64,000 bases of DNA, taken from the NCBI GenBank assembly GCA_028274465.1, contig CM051457.1:65100899-65164898 (forward strand), given 5' to 3'. Within the stretch, counting starts at the first letter, position 1. Each line of letters opens with the position of its first letter. Below, one piece after another: positions 22,592-33,650 of this stretch. A program made the translations under genes and the position numbers. This stretch comes from Plantago ovata. Lineage: Eukaryota > Streptophyta > Magnoliopsida > Lamiales > Plantaginaceae. The notes under the pieces were generated by a model. That model ran no database searches. It saw only the letters and a program-made list of their open reading frames with translations, and was not told the origin of the DNA.

Positions 22592-24813
22592 GGGGTTGTC
22601 CTGCGATAGTCAAATTGATGCTCACTGATAAGTTAGATGCCAAGGGTGTCAAAGTTTATTTCATAGGCTATCCTCGTCAGACGAGAGGCTATGAATTCTA
22701 TCATGCTGAAGATCACAAGGTGATAGTATCTAGAAGCGTCAAGTTTTTAGAAGCAGAATACCTCGAAGAAGAGAGGTTAGATGATATGATAGAACTTGAA
22801 GAAATTCAAGACTTTGACACGCGCGAACATGAGTTCTCTAAATCTTCTGTTTTGGACTCAAGTTCAGTGGGAGCTTTCAAAGCAGACAAAGGTAATGATA
22901 TGACACTTGCTAGGCATGTCATAATCAGTGGGAGTCCTGTGATTAGATCAACAGTTGAAACCACACCAATAGAACCCATTGTCAATCAACCTGTGCAACA
23001 AGTTGCACAAGAACAGCCTCCCGCTGGGGAACGGGGTCGCAGCACGCGACCGGCTGCATCAGTGCCCACTGATAATGTTCGTGTTACACGAAGCCAGAAA
23101 AGGAAAGCACCAAAAACGCCGACAGAAGCACCAGTCGAGCTCCGTAGGTCGAAGAGGATCCCAAAAGGACCTCAGAAGCAAAGCCTTATGATAGAAGACA
23201 TCAGTGAACTTGATGTTGGCTTATCAGATCGGGAAGACCCCGAGACCTACAAAGAGGCAATAAATGATATTGACTTAGACAAATGGCAAGAGGACATGGA
23301 ATTGGAAATGGACTCCATGTACCTGAACCAAGTTTTGAGTTTGGTAGACTTGCCCCTAGGGGTTAGACCTATTGGGTACAAATGCGTCTTTAAACGAAAG
23401 ACATATGCCGAAGGCAAAGTATAAACACACAAGGCTAGACTTGTGGCGAAAGGCTACACGCAAAGGTATGGCATCGATTACGATGAAACCTTTTCACCTG
23501 TAGCAAAGTTGAAGTCTATTCGAATTCTACTTGCGATAACTGCCTTCTATGATTATGAGATCTGGCAGATGGATGTAAAGACTGCCTTCCTCAATGGCAA
23601 CCTTGAGGAAGAGGTCTATATGGTACAGCCGGAAGGTTTTATTAGTAAAACCAGGCCAACTGCTGTATGCAAATTACAGAGATCCATCTATGGGCTAAAG
23701 CAAGCGTCTAGGAGCTGGAATATCCGCTTTGACGAAGCTGTCAAATCGTTTGACTTCGTCAGAAGCGTAGAAGATCCCTGTGTCTACACTAGGCACAACG
23801 ACAAGGGAGTCGTTTTCATGATCATTTATGTTGAAGACATTTTGATCATGGGAAACAATGTCTCTATGCTAGAAGAGACTAAAGTTTGGTTATCAAGTAC
23901 CTTCTCAATGAAGGACTTGGGTGAAGTGAACTACATCCTAGGGATAAAGATCTATAGAGATAGGTCCAAGAGGATGTTAGGATTGACACAGTCCACCTAC
24001 ATCGACAAAATACTGAAGCGTTATAAGATGGACGACTCAAAGAGAGGCTTACTCCCAGCTAGGCATGGGATCGTGCTATCAGTTAAGGATAGTCCTAAAA
24101 CTGATGAAGAAAGAAAGGCAATAAGTCGTGTGCCCTATGCTTCGGCAGTAGGGTCTATTATGTATGCAATGAATTGCACAAGGCCAGATGTGGCATATGC
24201 GCTTAGTGTCACTTGTCGACACCAACAGAATCCAGGAGTACCTCACTGGACTGCTGTAAAGAACATTCTTAAGTACCTTCGACGGACTAAGGAAATGTTC
24301 TTGGTGTTTGGTGGAGAACCAGAATTAAAGATGTCTGGTTATGTCGACGCCGGGTTTGAATCAGATCCTGATGACTTTAAGTCACAGACAGGATACATAT
24401 TCAAATTGAACGGAGGAGCTATCTGTTGGAAGAGTTCTAAGCAAGCCACGATTGCTGACTCAGCCACAGAAGCCGAGTACATTACTGCATCAGAAGCATC
24501 GAAAGAAGTTGTCTGGATTTCAGAGTTCTTGAAGGAATTGAGGGTTGTTCCTGCTCCTAGTCCAATAACGATTTATTGTGACAACACGGACGCCGTCGCT
24601 CAAGCCAAGGAGCCTAGATCTACAAACAAGAACAAACATGTACTTAGAAAGTATCACGTTATACGTGAGATTATTGATAGAGGAGAAGTTAGTATAGAAC
24701 GTGTCTCAACCACGGACAACGTGGCAGATCCTTTCACCAAGGTCTTATCAGTGGATGCCCACATAAGACATTATGTTAATCTAGGTATTAAGCCTAAAGG
24801 TGACTGGCTCTAG
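22592..24813 (+). pseudogene. pol: Copia integrase end, reverse transcriptase and RNase H, element B
   Basis: This continues B's pol after chromovirus C. It opens with the integrase C-terminus (KGYEFYH-type 'GYEFYHAEDHKVIVSR') and a hydrophilic linker with RRSKRIPK. It then carries the RVT_2 reverse transcriptase: RLVAKGYTQRYGIDYDETFSPVAKL, WQMDVKTAFLNGNLEEEVYM, SIYGLKQASRSWN, and the catalytic-loop region IIYVEDILIMG. RNase H follows with TGYIF, ATIADSATEAEYITASEASKE and DNTDAVAQAK. The enzyme pair copies element RNA into DNA. The long final frame is open, but the region as a whole is broken. The polypurine tract and 3' LTR follow at once. Confidence 0.87.
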
Positions 24814-24827
24814 TCCAAGTGGGAGAT
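24814..24827 (+). promoter_or_regulatory. Polypurine tract of element B
   Basis: CCAAGTGGGAGAT lies immediately before the 3' LTR, right after the RNase H stop. This is the usual site of plus-strand priming. Confidence 0.7.
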
Positions 24828-26779
24828 TGATAGTGTATATGTCCTAGAGACAGTCTTTATTAAGGGCAGACAACCCTTATTAAGGGCATATATGTACTAT
24901 TACACAGGTCAACGTAATATAATATATGTTTGTTTGTTTGACTATTGAGTATCGCTTTCATATTTATATTACACCAGGCATACAGCATGTCATATCTCTA
25001 TTCCTGTCTGTATTGATATCAAACATGTCCCCTCGGATAGATGACCGATCACACAGATAGTGGGAGCTATGTGAGTTATCATCTATCCCAAACTCTCCCT
25101 AGTCGAGGTTCATCTCGGATGTAGGGGTCTGAATGAACCAACTGAGACTAGTATGCGTGGAGGTTATACTTGTTAGAGAAAGTGTGAGCCGATCCCATGG
25201 CCACGGAACAGATTGTTTGACAATCAAGAAACGTTCCCATAACTCCGCATAGTTGTTTGAAGGGTGATTACCGAACAATGGAAGTACCCACCGGAAACTC
25301 CCATCGATGTATACTCTACACCGAAGTGTCTATGGAAACCGAAAAGTTGTCGAAGTGATGCCAGTCGTCCTTTGAACTTACAGGACTTTATCATCACATT
25401 TGTTGCCCCATATCCTTGGTGGACCCGTCGATGTCAGCTCTGAATAATCAGTTGACCCAAGACACGATCCAGGATTATGGTTACACAATGATAAGTGCTT
25501 TTGTGAAGGATTCATCTCTCATGTGTAGCACAGGAGAGCACTGCTCATAGTCGTTCATAATTGTGATTGGTCAAATCGCTGGTCAGCGTATCAATATTAT
25601 TATGATAGTCATAATAGATATTGGATTCACCAAGCAACTCACTGAAGACGCCCGTGGATGTATTATTGGGATAGACACTTCATCGATCCTAGATGCATTC
25701 GAGTCAGTCATATGAAGGGACGTTACCATCGCCGCGTTGAGCGCAACAGACTTCACAACGAAAGGGTTTGCTTTGAGAAACCTCTCAAACGTCCTCATGT
25801 ATTAATATTGCAAATGGAACCGTCTAGGAATTCCATTTTGCCTAGTGTAGCACTTGCTTAATACAATGAGGCCATATGGGTCACACTATGTGGTGATTCA
25901 GCTTATCCGAATATCCTTGAAGATGGAATCGCAATTAATCTAGAATTAATTGTGATTGATGGATTATAATTGATTTGGAATTAATTATAATAATTTGTGG
26001 CTCAATTAATAAGTTGGAATTATTAATTGAATTAACTGATTAATTGTGTTTTATGTAAATACAATTAAAGATTACATTTTAGAAATATAATAGGGGTTTG
26101 ATTTGAAAGGATATGTTAATTTAGAATTAATATATGCACATGGGCAAAATCTACTTGGAGTTTGAATTGCCTTAGAATTATAAGTGGGTCCCAAAATCGG
26201 GACCCACCTATCTCCCTTAGACGCGCGCGCGACCACCAGTAGGAGTAGGGGAAGGAGTTCGACTTCTTCCTCTATTAGAAGTCAAGGGATAAGTTAGATT
26301 TTCCTGATTGAGTTCTAATTTGATTGGGAATGAATCTAGACTTGAATTGGTTTCCTTGTGCAATAAGAATTAGATTCTTAATCCTTTATGAAGTTTAATT
26401 GATTATTCTTTAGGCTTCTATTGACTACTATATATAGTTGACTATTAGAGAGCTTTTAAGGCATGGTTGAATACAGTTGATTGAAGATCATTCTTTCTAC
26501 CAGTTTTCTTAGAGAAAATAAAAAGCTCTCCCCTACCTCTCTATAAGCCACGCGCGCGCCACTCCCGCCGGAGGAAAATCGCCACCCCATCTTCTTGGCC
26601 ACATAAAGAATATCCTAGCATTCTTTCCGATAAGCTGTCCATCCGTGGATACCAAGGTTGAGGTTCAAAGAGCTAGAAACTAACTTTTATTGTCTTGCAG
26701 ATAATCAGAGTATTGCAGATATCTTCGACTTCGACGAAGGAGAAGGTTCACCGGACTATTACGAAGACTTCATCGATTG
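24828..26779 (+). repeat. 3' LTR of element B (incomplete)
   Basis: Begins TGATAGTGTATATG like its mates and follows them closely. The match ends within the U5 side at about 26779, where Sirevirus integrase sequence of element A begins. It retains the hairpin and TATA palindrome regions of the family. Confidence 0.85.
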
Positions 26780-27132
26780 GTGTAACGATTCAAGAAGGAC
26801 GGTGTTTGCAATGCATGTCAGCAAGGAAAGCAAACCAAATCTTCTTTTAAGAACAAGGCAGTACAGTCAACTACAAAACCTTTACAACTCTTGCATAATG
26901 CTTGTTTGAATCTTCTTCAACAAGCTATGCTGGTAAGAAGTATGGTCTGGTGGTGGTAGATGACTATTCAAGATTCACTTGGGTAGTATTTATCAAGCAC
27001 AAGTCTGAAACAAGGACTGAAATACCTAACTTGCTGAATAAGCTTGAAGTCATGAAAAATGACAAGGTAAAAGTCATAAGAACAGACCATGGTACTGCGT
27101 TTGTGAACCAGTACATAACTGAGTATTGCACT
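26780..27132 (+). pseudogene. pol: Copia integrase piece, element A resumed
   Basis: The frame at 26902-27132 reads KYGLVVVDDYSRFTWVVFIKHKSET and KVKVIRTDHGTAFVNQY, the central D and following strand of a Copia integrase core in Sirevirus-type wording. The bases before it correspond to the zinc-binding pre-integrase region. It has the same orientation and lineage as the gag/protease at 4888-7678, so B lies between the two. Fossil. It ends where the LTR of D1 starts. Confidence 0.78.
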
Positions 27133-28333
27133 TGATGAACGTGGAATTGTCGGGTTCCAATTAATCAAATAAATGTGTATTTAGCCAAAGGCAATTCACA
27201 ACTACAACGAAAACCGTAGTGTAGCAGTAGAATAACCTCGAGTGTCGATCTCTAAGGACTATAACTAGCTTTATCTAATCTAACTTAAGAATATAAAAAC
27301 AGCAGACGACTTAGCAAAGGTTTTTCTTAGCAGATAATGGAGATTGGTGATACTATGGTCATTCAAAGCATAGCAGGTTAATAATCATGCATAAATTCCT
27401 GGGTCTTGCATGGAGATCTTTGATCAATGAATTGTCCAATTGTGTTCCGTAATTATTCAACACTACGAAGATAGACGTTTTAGATAGATCAAAGAAATAA
27501 AGAAATAACTCAGAGTATAATGCGCGATATAGCCATTAGCATAATTATTAACCCTTCGCTAAGAAATCACATACTATCACCAACGAGAAGTTTAGCTACT
27601 CATAGTTGTCATGCAATCAACAGAAATCATACCACGAATGAATGAAAACATGATGAAAGATATATAAATATAAATAGAAAAACTGTAAGATACAATGTTA
27701 CCGAAGGTTGTCAATCTCCGAAGAATCGCGATCTTACAAGCTCCAAAACGCTAAGAAAAAGTATCTCCTAAGCTAAGAACCCCCAGAACAGGCTCTGGAG
27801 AATTCCTACCTAAAACTATTGAGAAAGGTGAGAGAAAAGGTCTTGAAAAGTATGAAAAACCGAGAAAACTAAGCAACTATATATAGGCATTCGAATTGTG
27901 TGGGGAGAAGGGCCCCACACACCGGTCGATTCGCCTGGTGTGGGGCGATTCGCCCCACGTCCCGGGCGACTCGCCCGGGAGTGTTTTTCGGCCAGATACG
28001 CATTTTCGACGCGTTTTTGGATTTCTTCCCCTTTTCGGACTCGGTTTTTACCTTCTAGTGACCTTTAAGCCTTCAGACTCGACCCCTAGACTTCAAATCC
28101 TATCCGGAATCTTTCAGATACTCCAATTACGCTTCTGGAACACCAATTCCTTGTCTACTTCAATATAATTGCCCGGAAAACCTCGTTTTTCAACCAAAAC
28201 CTGTAAAATACAAACTAAAGGGAAACGTGACACTATTCTAATAAAATGCACTAAAATATAGCTAAATTAACATAGAGAATAGCTAAAATAGGTGAAAAAG
28301 ACTCGAATGAAAGTGTAAAATACACATTCATCA
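27133..28333 (-). repeat. 3' LTR of Athila/Tat-like element D1
   Basis: On the plus strand it runs TGATGAACG...CATTCATCA, about 1.2 kb, with mirrored ends TGATGAA/TTCATCA. It matches D3 (53740-55049) best. It holds a GC-rich palindrome run at 27898-27981 and a TATA motif at 27878-27887 (element sense is minus). It is flanked on the right by a polypurine-type stretch (TTTGGAGTT-like on the minus strand). Confidence 0.83.
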
Positions 28334-29741
28334 AACTCCACAAACCGAACCTTTGCTTGTCCTCAAGCAACTAAGCTAGACTCTAATGCAAAAAACAATG
28401 CAACACAAAAAATGGAGTCTTATGCCAAATGAAATGAACTAATTTATCGAATCTATCAAAAAACATATGAACAAAAACCATACAAATCATAACATGAATA
28501 TAGGTTGAAGAATGTCTCGATTGACTCATACACATTCACATAAGCACTTGTGTCAAGACAAGATAGTCTCTCGTAACATTCTCTACCTGCACCTAGTCAG
28601 TGACGACATAATGAAACATGTTAAGATACGAATGGTTGTCCCGTGCCTACGAAACTGAGGACTTACTACTGTTCACCAAGTTAAGACTTTTCCTCAAAGA
28701 GGTCGAACCAATACTGGCTCTCATCAAACGAAGGAGGGTTCCCTAAAAAAGATAACACTCCCCTATTCTACCCATCTCTCAAGCAAAGCCTCAAGGTATT
28801 CACCACTTCCTGAATGGCAGGACGAGGGTGGTCTAGAATAGATGACACTCAAAGACAAAGACAAAAATGTTACAACACGATTACGAACATTACAAGAATT
28901 GGAAAATGAGACACAACACTTTGCTAAACTGCTTTTTGGCTCTTTTTTGGAACCCTTCTTTGCTTTTTTGGGGTCTTGTCTTTTTTTTTTAATTTTTTTT
29001 TGTTCTTTTCCAGTTTTTTTTTCTTTTTTCTGGAATTTTTCCTTTTCTTTTTTTCGAGTTTTTTTAGCAAGCAGTAGCACAACGAAAAATGTCACACAAA
29101 CGACATCCCCAAACCTATTCGAAAGAGTAGATTGGAGTACAAAATTTACGAAAAAGGAAAAATAAACTCACAACACAGAATTGAAAAAATGGAAAAAAAG
29201 TCTAATGATAATGTAACCCCCTCCCCAAACCTATTCGAAAGAATAGGTTGCAAACAAAGGATCACACAATCTCACACTACCTTCTTCCTGGACATTTAGC
29301 AATCTCAAAGCAAGGTGAAGACTTGTTGCCTCTTAGGTACATAATTACTCGGGAAAACAACCATAAGACCCTAACATGCATCATCCTATTATAAAGGCCT
29401 TCGTGAACCGCAGTAGAGAAAACACCACTAAGTGATGTCGAGACTACCAAGCTTCACTAAGTGCAATACATAAATGTGACAAGCCAAGCGAGAAAACCTC
29501 AAAAAAATTCATAGAGATGAAGCATATGATCAATGTCATAACTAGTTAATCCACCCAATAAAAAAGTTCAAAAAATTTGGCAATAAACTCCAAAAACAAA
29601 ACATGCAAAACTATACTAGGATGAATGTAGTGTATGCAACTAAATACTAAGAAAGCAATAAACGTGCAAATGCAAATGCAAACAAAAGGTTTCACGAGTA
29701 ATCATAAGTATAGAAATACCCAGCGATAACCCCTCCCCAAA
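28334..29741 (-). mobile_element. 3' internal region of element D1
   Basis: Non-coding 3' internal DNA of a D-family element. It aligns with 56204-57645 of D2 over its whole length, including the long T-rich run at 28975-29060 (purine-rich in element sense) and the short CTATTCGAAAGAATAG-type palindromes near 29115 and 29240. Chromovirus E enters at 29742; the rest of D1 is not seen. No gene is visible. Confidence 0.78.
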
Positions 29742-29872
29742 TGTAACGCCCCGTATTTTATTTTATTTTAATTATTTAATTTTTTTTCCCGCGCATTCGA
29801 GTTCGTCATTTGATAGTTCGCGTAGGATTTTCGCTTCGTCCCGTTTGGATCGACTAGCAAGCTGATTATTGA

Positions 29873-29967
29873 GGCCCAATTAGAATTGAACTACTAGCCC
29901 ATTATCTTGGCCCAACGCAGCAAGACCGATCTGGGGGCCCAAACCCATGTCTCAACTCAAACCCTAA
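29873..29967 (+). promoter_or_regulatory. Site II cluster and telo-box in E LTR
   Basis: GGCCCA at 29873-29878, 29909-29914 and 29936-29941, AGCCCA at 29896-29901, then the telo-box AAACCCTAA at 29959-29967 and a CT-rich stretch. In plants this pairing marks promoters of ribosomal-protein and cell-cycle genes bound by TCP and telo-box factors. Equivalent motifs lie at 17546-17611 (C) and 61886-61940 (H). Confidence 0.65.
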
Positions 29968-30455
29968 AACCTAAACTTTTCCTTCCTCCTCATTTCCTCT
30001 CCTACGCCTCACACACTTAAGAAAGAAAGAAAAAGGGGGCACAAAACTTCTCTCTCACCCGCCTCCCTCCATCAATCTCCATCACCGACTCCATCATCTC
30101 CCTCTCTCGGCCATCACCATCACCACATCATCATCATCACCAAAAACCGCCGCCTCCGAGTCGATCTCCTCCGTCCCGTTCCTTGGCGTCCGCCTGTGTT
30201 GGCCGTGATGCGCCGTGTTCTGTTCCGGCCGCGTGAAGCCACCGCTCCGTTCTTCTCCGATCCCGACCTCGCCACACCGCCGCCCAAGACCCGATCGAAC
30301 GCTGCCGCCGCCGTTCGATCTTTCCGATCAGACCCCAACCGCCGCCATCTCGCTCCGTTTCCAGTCCGTTCGTTGTCTGTTTCGCTCCGTACTGCCCGTC
30401 CCGTACCGGTTCCACCCTGCAGCAGTTCACCTCTCTCCGGTCCGTTTTAGATCCG

Positions 30456-30543
30456 GTAAGTATCCATTTGGTTCGTTGATTCAAATCTCGGTTGAGATTT
30501 TGATTTCGTTTTCTTAGTTTTGGTTGATTTCTGTCCGTTTCAG
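30456..30543 (+). other. GT-AG intron-like interval 1 in E LTR
   Basis: CCG|GTAAGTATCC at the left and a pyrimidine-rich GTCCGTTTCAG at the right; 88 bp, T-rich inside and GC-rich outside. It is non-coding LTR DNA. Confidence 0.5.
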
Positions 30544-30667
30544 TGTCGTCCCGCCCGTTTTGCTCCGTCACCCGCTCCGTTCCGGCGCCGTGAGTCACAT
30601 TCCGTTCGTTCCAGTCCAAGCTTGCGCCGTTCCCGATCGTACTGCTCATTTTTCCGGTTTGGTTCCG

Positions 30668-30759
30668 GTGAGATTCAGTTCGTTTATATTCTTGCACGTT
30701 GGACTCAAACCTCGAACTAAACCCCGATTTAATCCTTTCTGTTCTTTCTCAATTCGCAG
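30668..30759 (+). other. GT-AG intron-like interval 2 in E LTR
   Basis: GTGAGATTC to CAATTCGCAG, 92 bp. Matching intervals with similar length and ends lie on the minus strand at 16943-17035, 21737-21847 and 53516-53607. Confidence 0.55.
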
Positions 30760-31495
30760 CCCATTCTTTTCCAGTTCGTCAGAAGGTAACCATTCTGATT
30801 CAGTTCTTTCTTTTCGTTTATTTTCTTTCTCTGTTTTGACCGTTTTACCCTTGACTTGATTTACGATCTTACCCCTGTTGCATGTGACCTTGAAGTTGAA
30901 CCGGGACTTAGGATAGTTTTGGATTTGTGTTGTGTTGTTATTTGTGGACTGTTCGATCTTGACCAGTTTGATCCATGTTGACTGACCTGGACTTTGACCT
31001 AATTATTTGAGAAACTTGAGGACTTAATTTGTAAAGATTAAAACCTTTGAGGACCTTTTTGAGGTTTCTGGAACTATAAGGACCTGTTTGCAATTTTTTT
31101 GGATTGACCTTAGTTGACTGGCAGAGGACCTGACTGTGAACTTTGTAACTTTTGTGGTCTGTTTTCGATGAGTTAAAATCCTATGAGACTTGTTTGGTTT
31201 TATGAAGCTTAAAGAGGGGTTTTTCCTGTAAATTTACCTGAAGGGCAAAATAGTAATTTCACTTCTGAACAGTATGTCACTCGTATTATCAGCTGGTTCT
31301 GTTTTCCGAAAAAGGTTATTCTATTTCAATCCTAGTACTGAGAGTTACTTCTGTAAATTCAAACTGAGGTTAAAGGGTCTTTTTGCAATTTACCACTGAG
31401 GGTATTTTAGTAATTTCCAAAGACTGAAAACCGAAAGAGTATTTTCTGAAAACGTTTCAACTTAGTTTCTGCTTTGGTACTTTAGTAATGACTTA

Positions 31496-31560
31496 ACTTG
31501 CTAGCCTAGTTGGTTAGGTTCTTGCTTGACTAACTTAGAGGTCCCGAGTTCGAACCCCTT
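31496..31560 (+). other. tRNA-like A-box/B-box relic in E LTR
   Basis: TAGCCTAGTTGG (31502-31513) and GTTCGAACC (31548-31556) at tRNA-like spacing, with a GGTCCCGAG lead-in. No full cloverleaf is evident. Confidence 0.6.
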
Positions 31561-32652
31561 CTTTACCACTTCTTTACCGACCTTTTTCTTTCCGTTCGTT
31601 CAACTTCTAAACTGTAACTAGTTACTTTCTATTTAGGTTCTCCGTCGTTCGATAACTCTTAAGTTCACTGCTCGTTGAAGACTTTTGCTTTCAAGCTGAG
31701 GTGAGTGTTCACCCCTAAACTTATCTATTTGCGAAAAACTGGAAGGCTACGTTACTATCGGTACCTATTACTATATATATTGTTTTACTGTATGCTTCCG
31801 CGTAAAACTAACTAAGTCCTAAGTATGACTATTTACTTTCTTTGTTTATTGCTACTCTGTTCTGGATTAACTTTTTTGTAGGAACACTTCTCGGTGTTTG
31901 GTTATCCGTATCTATTTGTTCTGTATCTGTATCTGTTCTGTCTGTTTCTGTGTGACCGGCCGATTAGGTCGTAACTAGGTAGGCTTGGGTAGTAGAGGAC
32001 TATCGGGTTTGCTTGGTTATTGCCTAGTCTAGTTTCTTTTAGACGCGAGGCAGAAGTCGCTGAGGTCTATTAGGGTCGTAGGTTCTGTTTCCCCAAAGTA
32101 CACGGGGTTTTCTGTTTCTGTCCGGAGTTATATACCCTCTGGAGGGAGCTATAAGGGCTATTGGGAGTAGGAGCAATAAGGCGGGCTGCACCAACGGACT
32201 TCGACTTATCTGTTTTGTATTTCTGTTCTGTTATCTGTTCTGTTTGTTATATTATTTGCTGAAAAGGATGTTGATTTCAAAAACTGTTTACTTTCTGTTT
32301 GTTAACTTAGAACCTCACTGAGATCCTTTATCTCACAGTATCTTTGTTTTCAAAATTCCTTCCTTCCAGATACTACTGAGGATGCAGCGAGTAGGATGCC
32401 AGCGACTAAGAGAAGGGTCTAGGGTGTCTTTGGGAATTTATTTCAAAATAAGAAGATGAAACTTTTCACTGTTTTCAATAGTTGTTATTCATTTGATTTC
32501 TAAGTTACTATTGAATATTTACTTGATTCTGTTAGCGCTGCGCGCGTCAAATATTATTAGGGCCTTTATTGCCGACCGTTGCTTTTAAAATTATTTTGGA
32601 TTTTCTATTTTCAAGAAAATTGTTTTATTTTAAAAATCGATACCATTACAGT

Positions 32653-32664
32653 TGGTATCAGAGC
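32653..32664 (+). promoter_or_regulatory. Primer binding site of element E
   Basis: TGGTATCAGAGC, two bases after the LTR end at 32650, complementary to tRNA-iMet. Confidence 0.9.
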
Positions 32665-33510
32665 TTGAGTTCAAACTCGAGCTTGCTAGGATAGGGTCTT
32701 CTGGCCTTTGGGGTGCGTGTGAGGGTCCAAGTCGCTGGATTAGATTGAGTAGACTTCGTTCTGTCTCTTTTAAAGTTTGGTCTTCCGCATTAACTCTGAA
32801 CCGTCATGTTCATCTTTTAACTGTCCTATTGTTCTGTCTTCCGTCTTCCGAAACTGTCTTGCTGTTCATTCCGTTTAACTTCTACTAAGTTCACAAGCTT
32901 CCTATTGCTGCTCTGTTCATTTTCTTTAAGGCGATAATATTGTTTCTTCCAAATGCATGGGTATTTGTTTAAAAGTATGTTTATTTACTATAATGTCATT
33001 AGTTGCATGTTTTAAGGTTTAAACGCTTATTTATGAATTTATTTTACTTATTGAAGTTCATATATGTTCTTGCTCGGTTCTGTCATACTGTAATCTATTG
33101 TGTAACCAAAGTCGACATAAATCACTGGTAGGCGGCCGACTGTTTAAGTGATTCGTGTTAACCGGGGTCAAATGACTGATCACTTTATGAGAGGACGCTT
33201 TTATTGCATGCTTAATGTTTATGAATCTTTTCTAGAACATATGAATTTGCTACTTATGCTTTATCATTGCTTCTTCAATTTATGTCTGCCTTGCATGCTA
33301 GGTTAGACACACTCGAGGATTTACTTAGTGATTAGTTGCTATCTTCCTTTTGACCTCCCCTAGTTTGAATTTGAACTTTAGTAATCTTGTTTACTTTTAT
33401 GCGTCTCCTGCTCGTTCACGTTAGATTGACTTAAGTTAGTGCCTTAGTTCACGTTACGCCATGCTTGAGGACGTTAATCACGTTACTGATATTAGACTAA
33501 TTGCAATAGG
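32665..33510 (+). other. Leader of element E
   Basis: AT-rich DNA between the primer site and gag with no convincing gene. The first 100 bases match the start of C's leader. Confidence 0.6.
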
Positions 33511-33650
33511 ATGGCTTCAGCGAACAACACTCGCGCTACCAGCAGCAACAACCACACCGCCAATGATGCTATTGCACAAGACTTGATGCAGCAGAAGGTC
33601 GCAGCTTCAAATGCCTTTCGCCAAGTAGCAAGTGCGATCACGCTGTCAAC
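33511..33650 (+). pseudogene. gag: Gypsy gag start, element E
   Basis: Reads MASANNTRATSSNNHTANDAIAQDLMQQ, a hydrophilic N-terminus rich in A, N and T, as is usual before the capsid core of Tekay-type gags. Only about 47 codons are present before element F begins. The start is the first ATG after the leader in the element's sense. Confidence 0.55.

Larger units (their letters stand above)
29742..32650 (+). repeat. 5' LTR of element E
   Basis: About 2.9 kb, the longest LTR here. In order: AT-rich start, four site II motifs (29873-29941), telo-box (29959-29967), CT-rich tract (29976-30080), GC-rich block (30120-30720) with two GT-AG intervals, tRNA-like relic (31496-31560), TATA candidate near 31772, and the end ACCATTACA followed by the primer site. 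Confidence 0.87.
29742..33650 (+). mobile_element. Tekay-like Gypsy chromovirus E, nested in D1
   Basis: Parts seen: 5' LTR 29742-32650, Met-tRNA primer site, about 0.85 kb of leader and the first 47 or so codons of gag. F is inserted at 33651 and the remainder lies beyond the scaffold gap. LTR termini (TGTAACGCCCCG...ACCATTACA) and the leader match C and H, so all three are one family. The base string before it is CCAAA; the other flank is not in the window. Confidence 0.85.

Noticed and set aside
28763-29165. Lysine-rich or Phe-rich ORFs at 28763-29165 and 56678-57189
   Set aside because: They are translations of the long A/G or T/C run in D-family 3' regions; not genes.
31496-31560. A functional tRNA gene
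   Set aside because: A- and B-box words are present, but I cannot close an acceptor stem or a proper anticodon arm, and it recurs at the same place in every LTR of the family.
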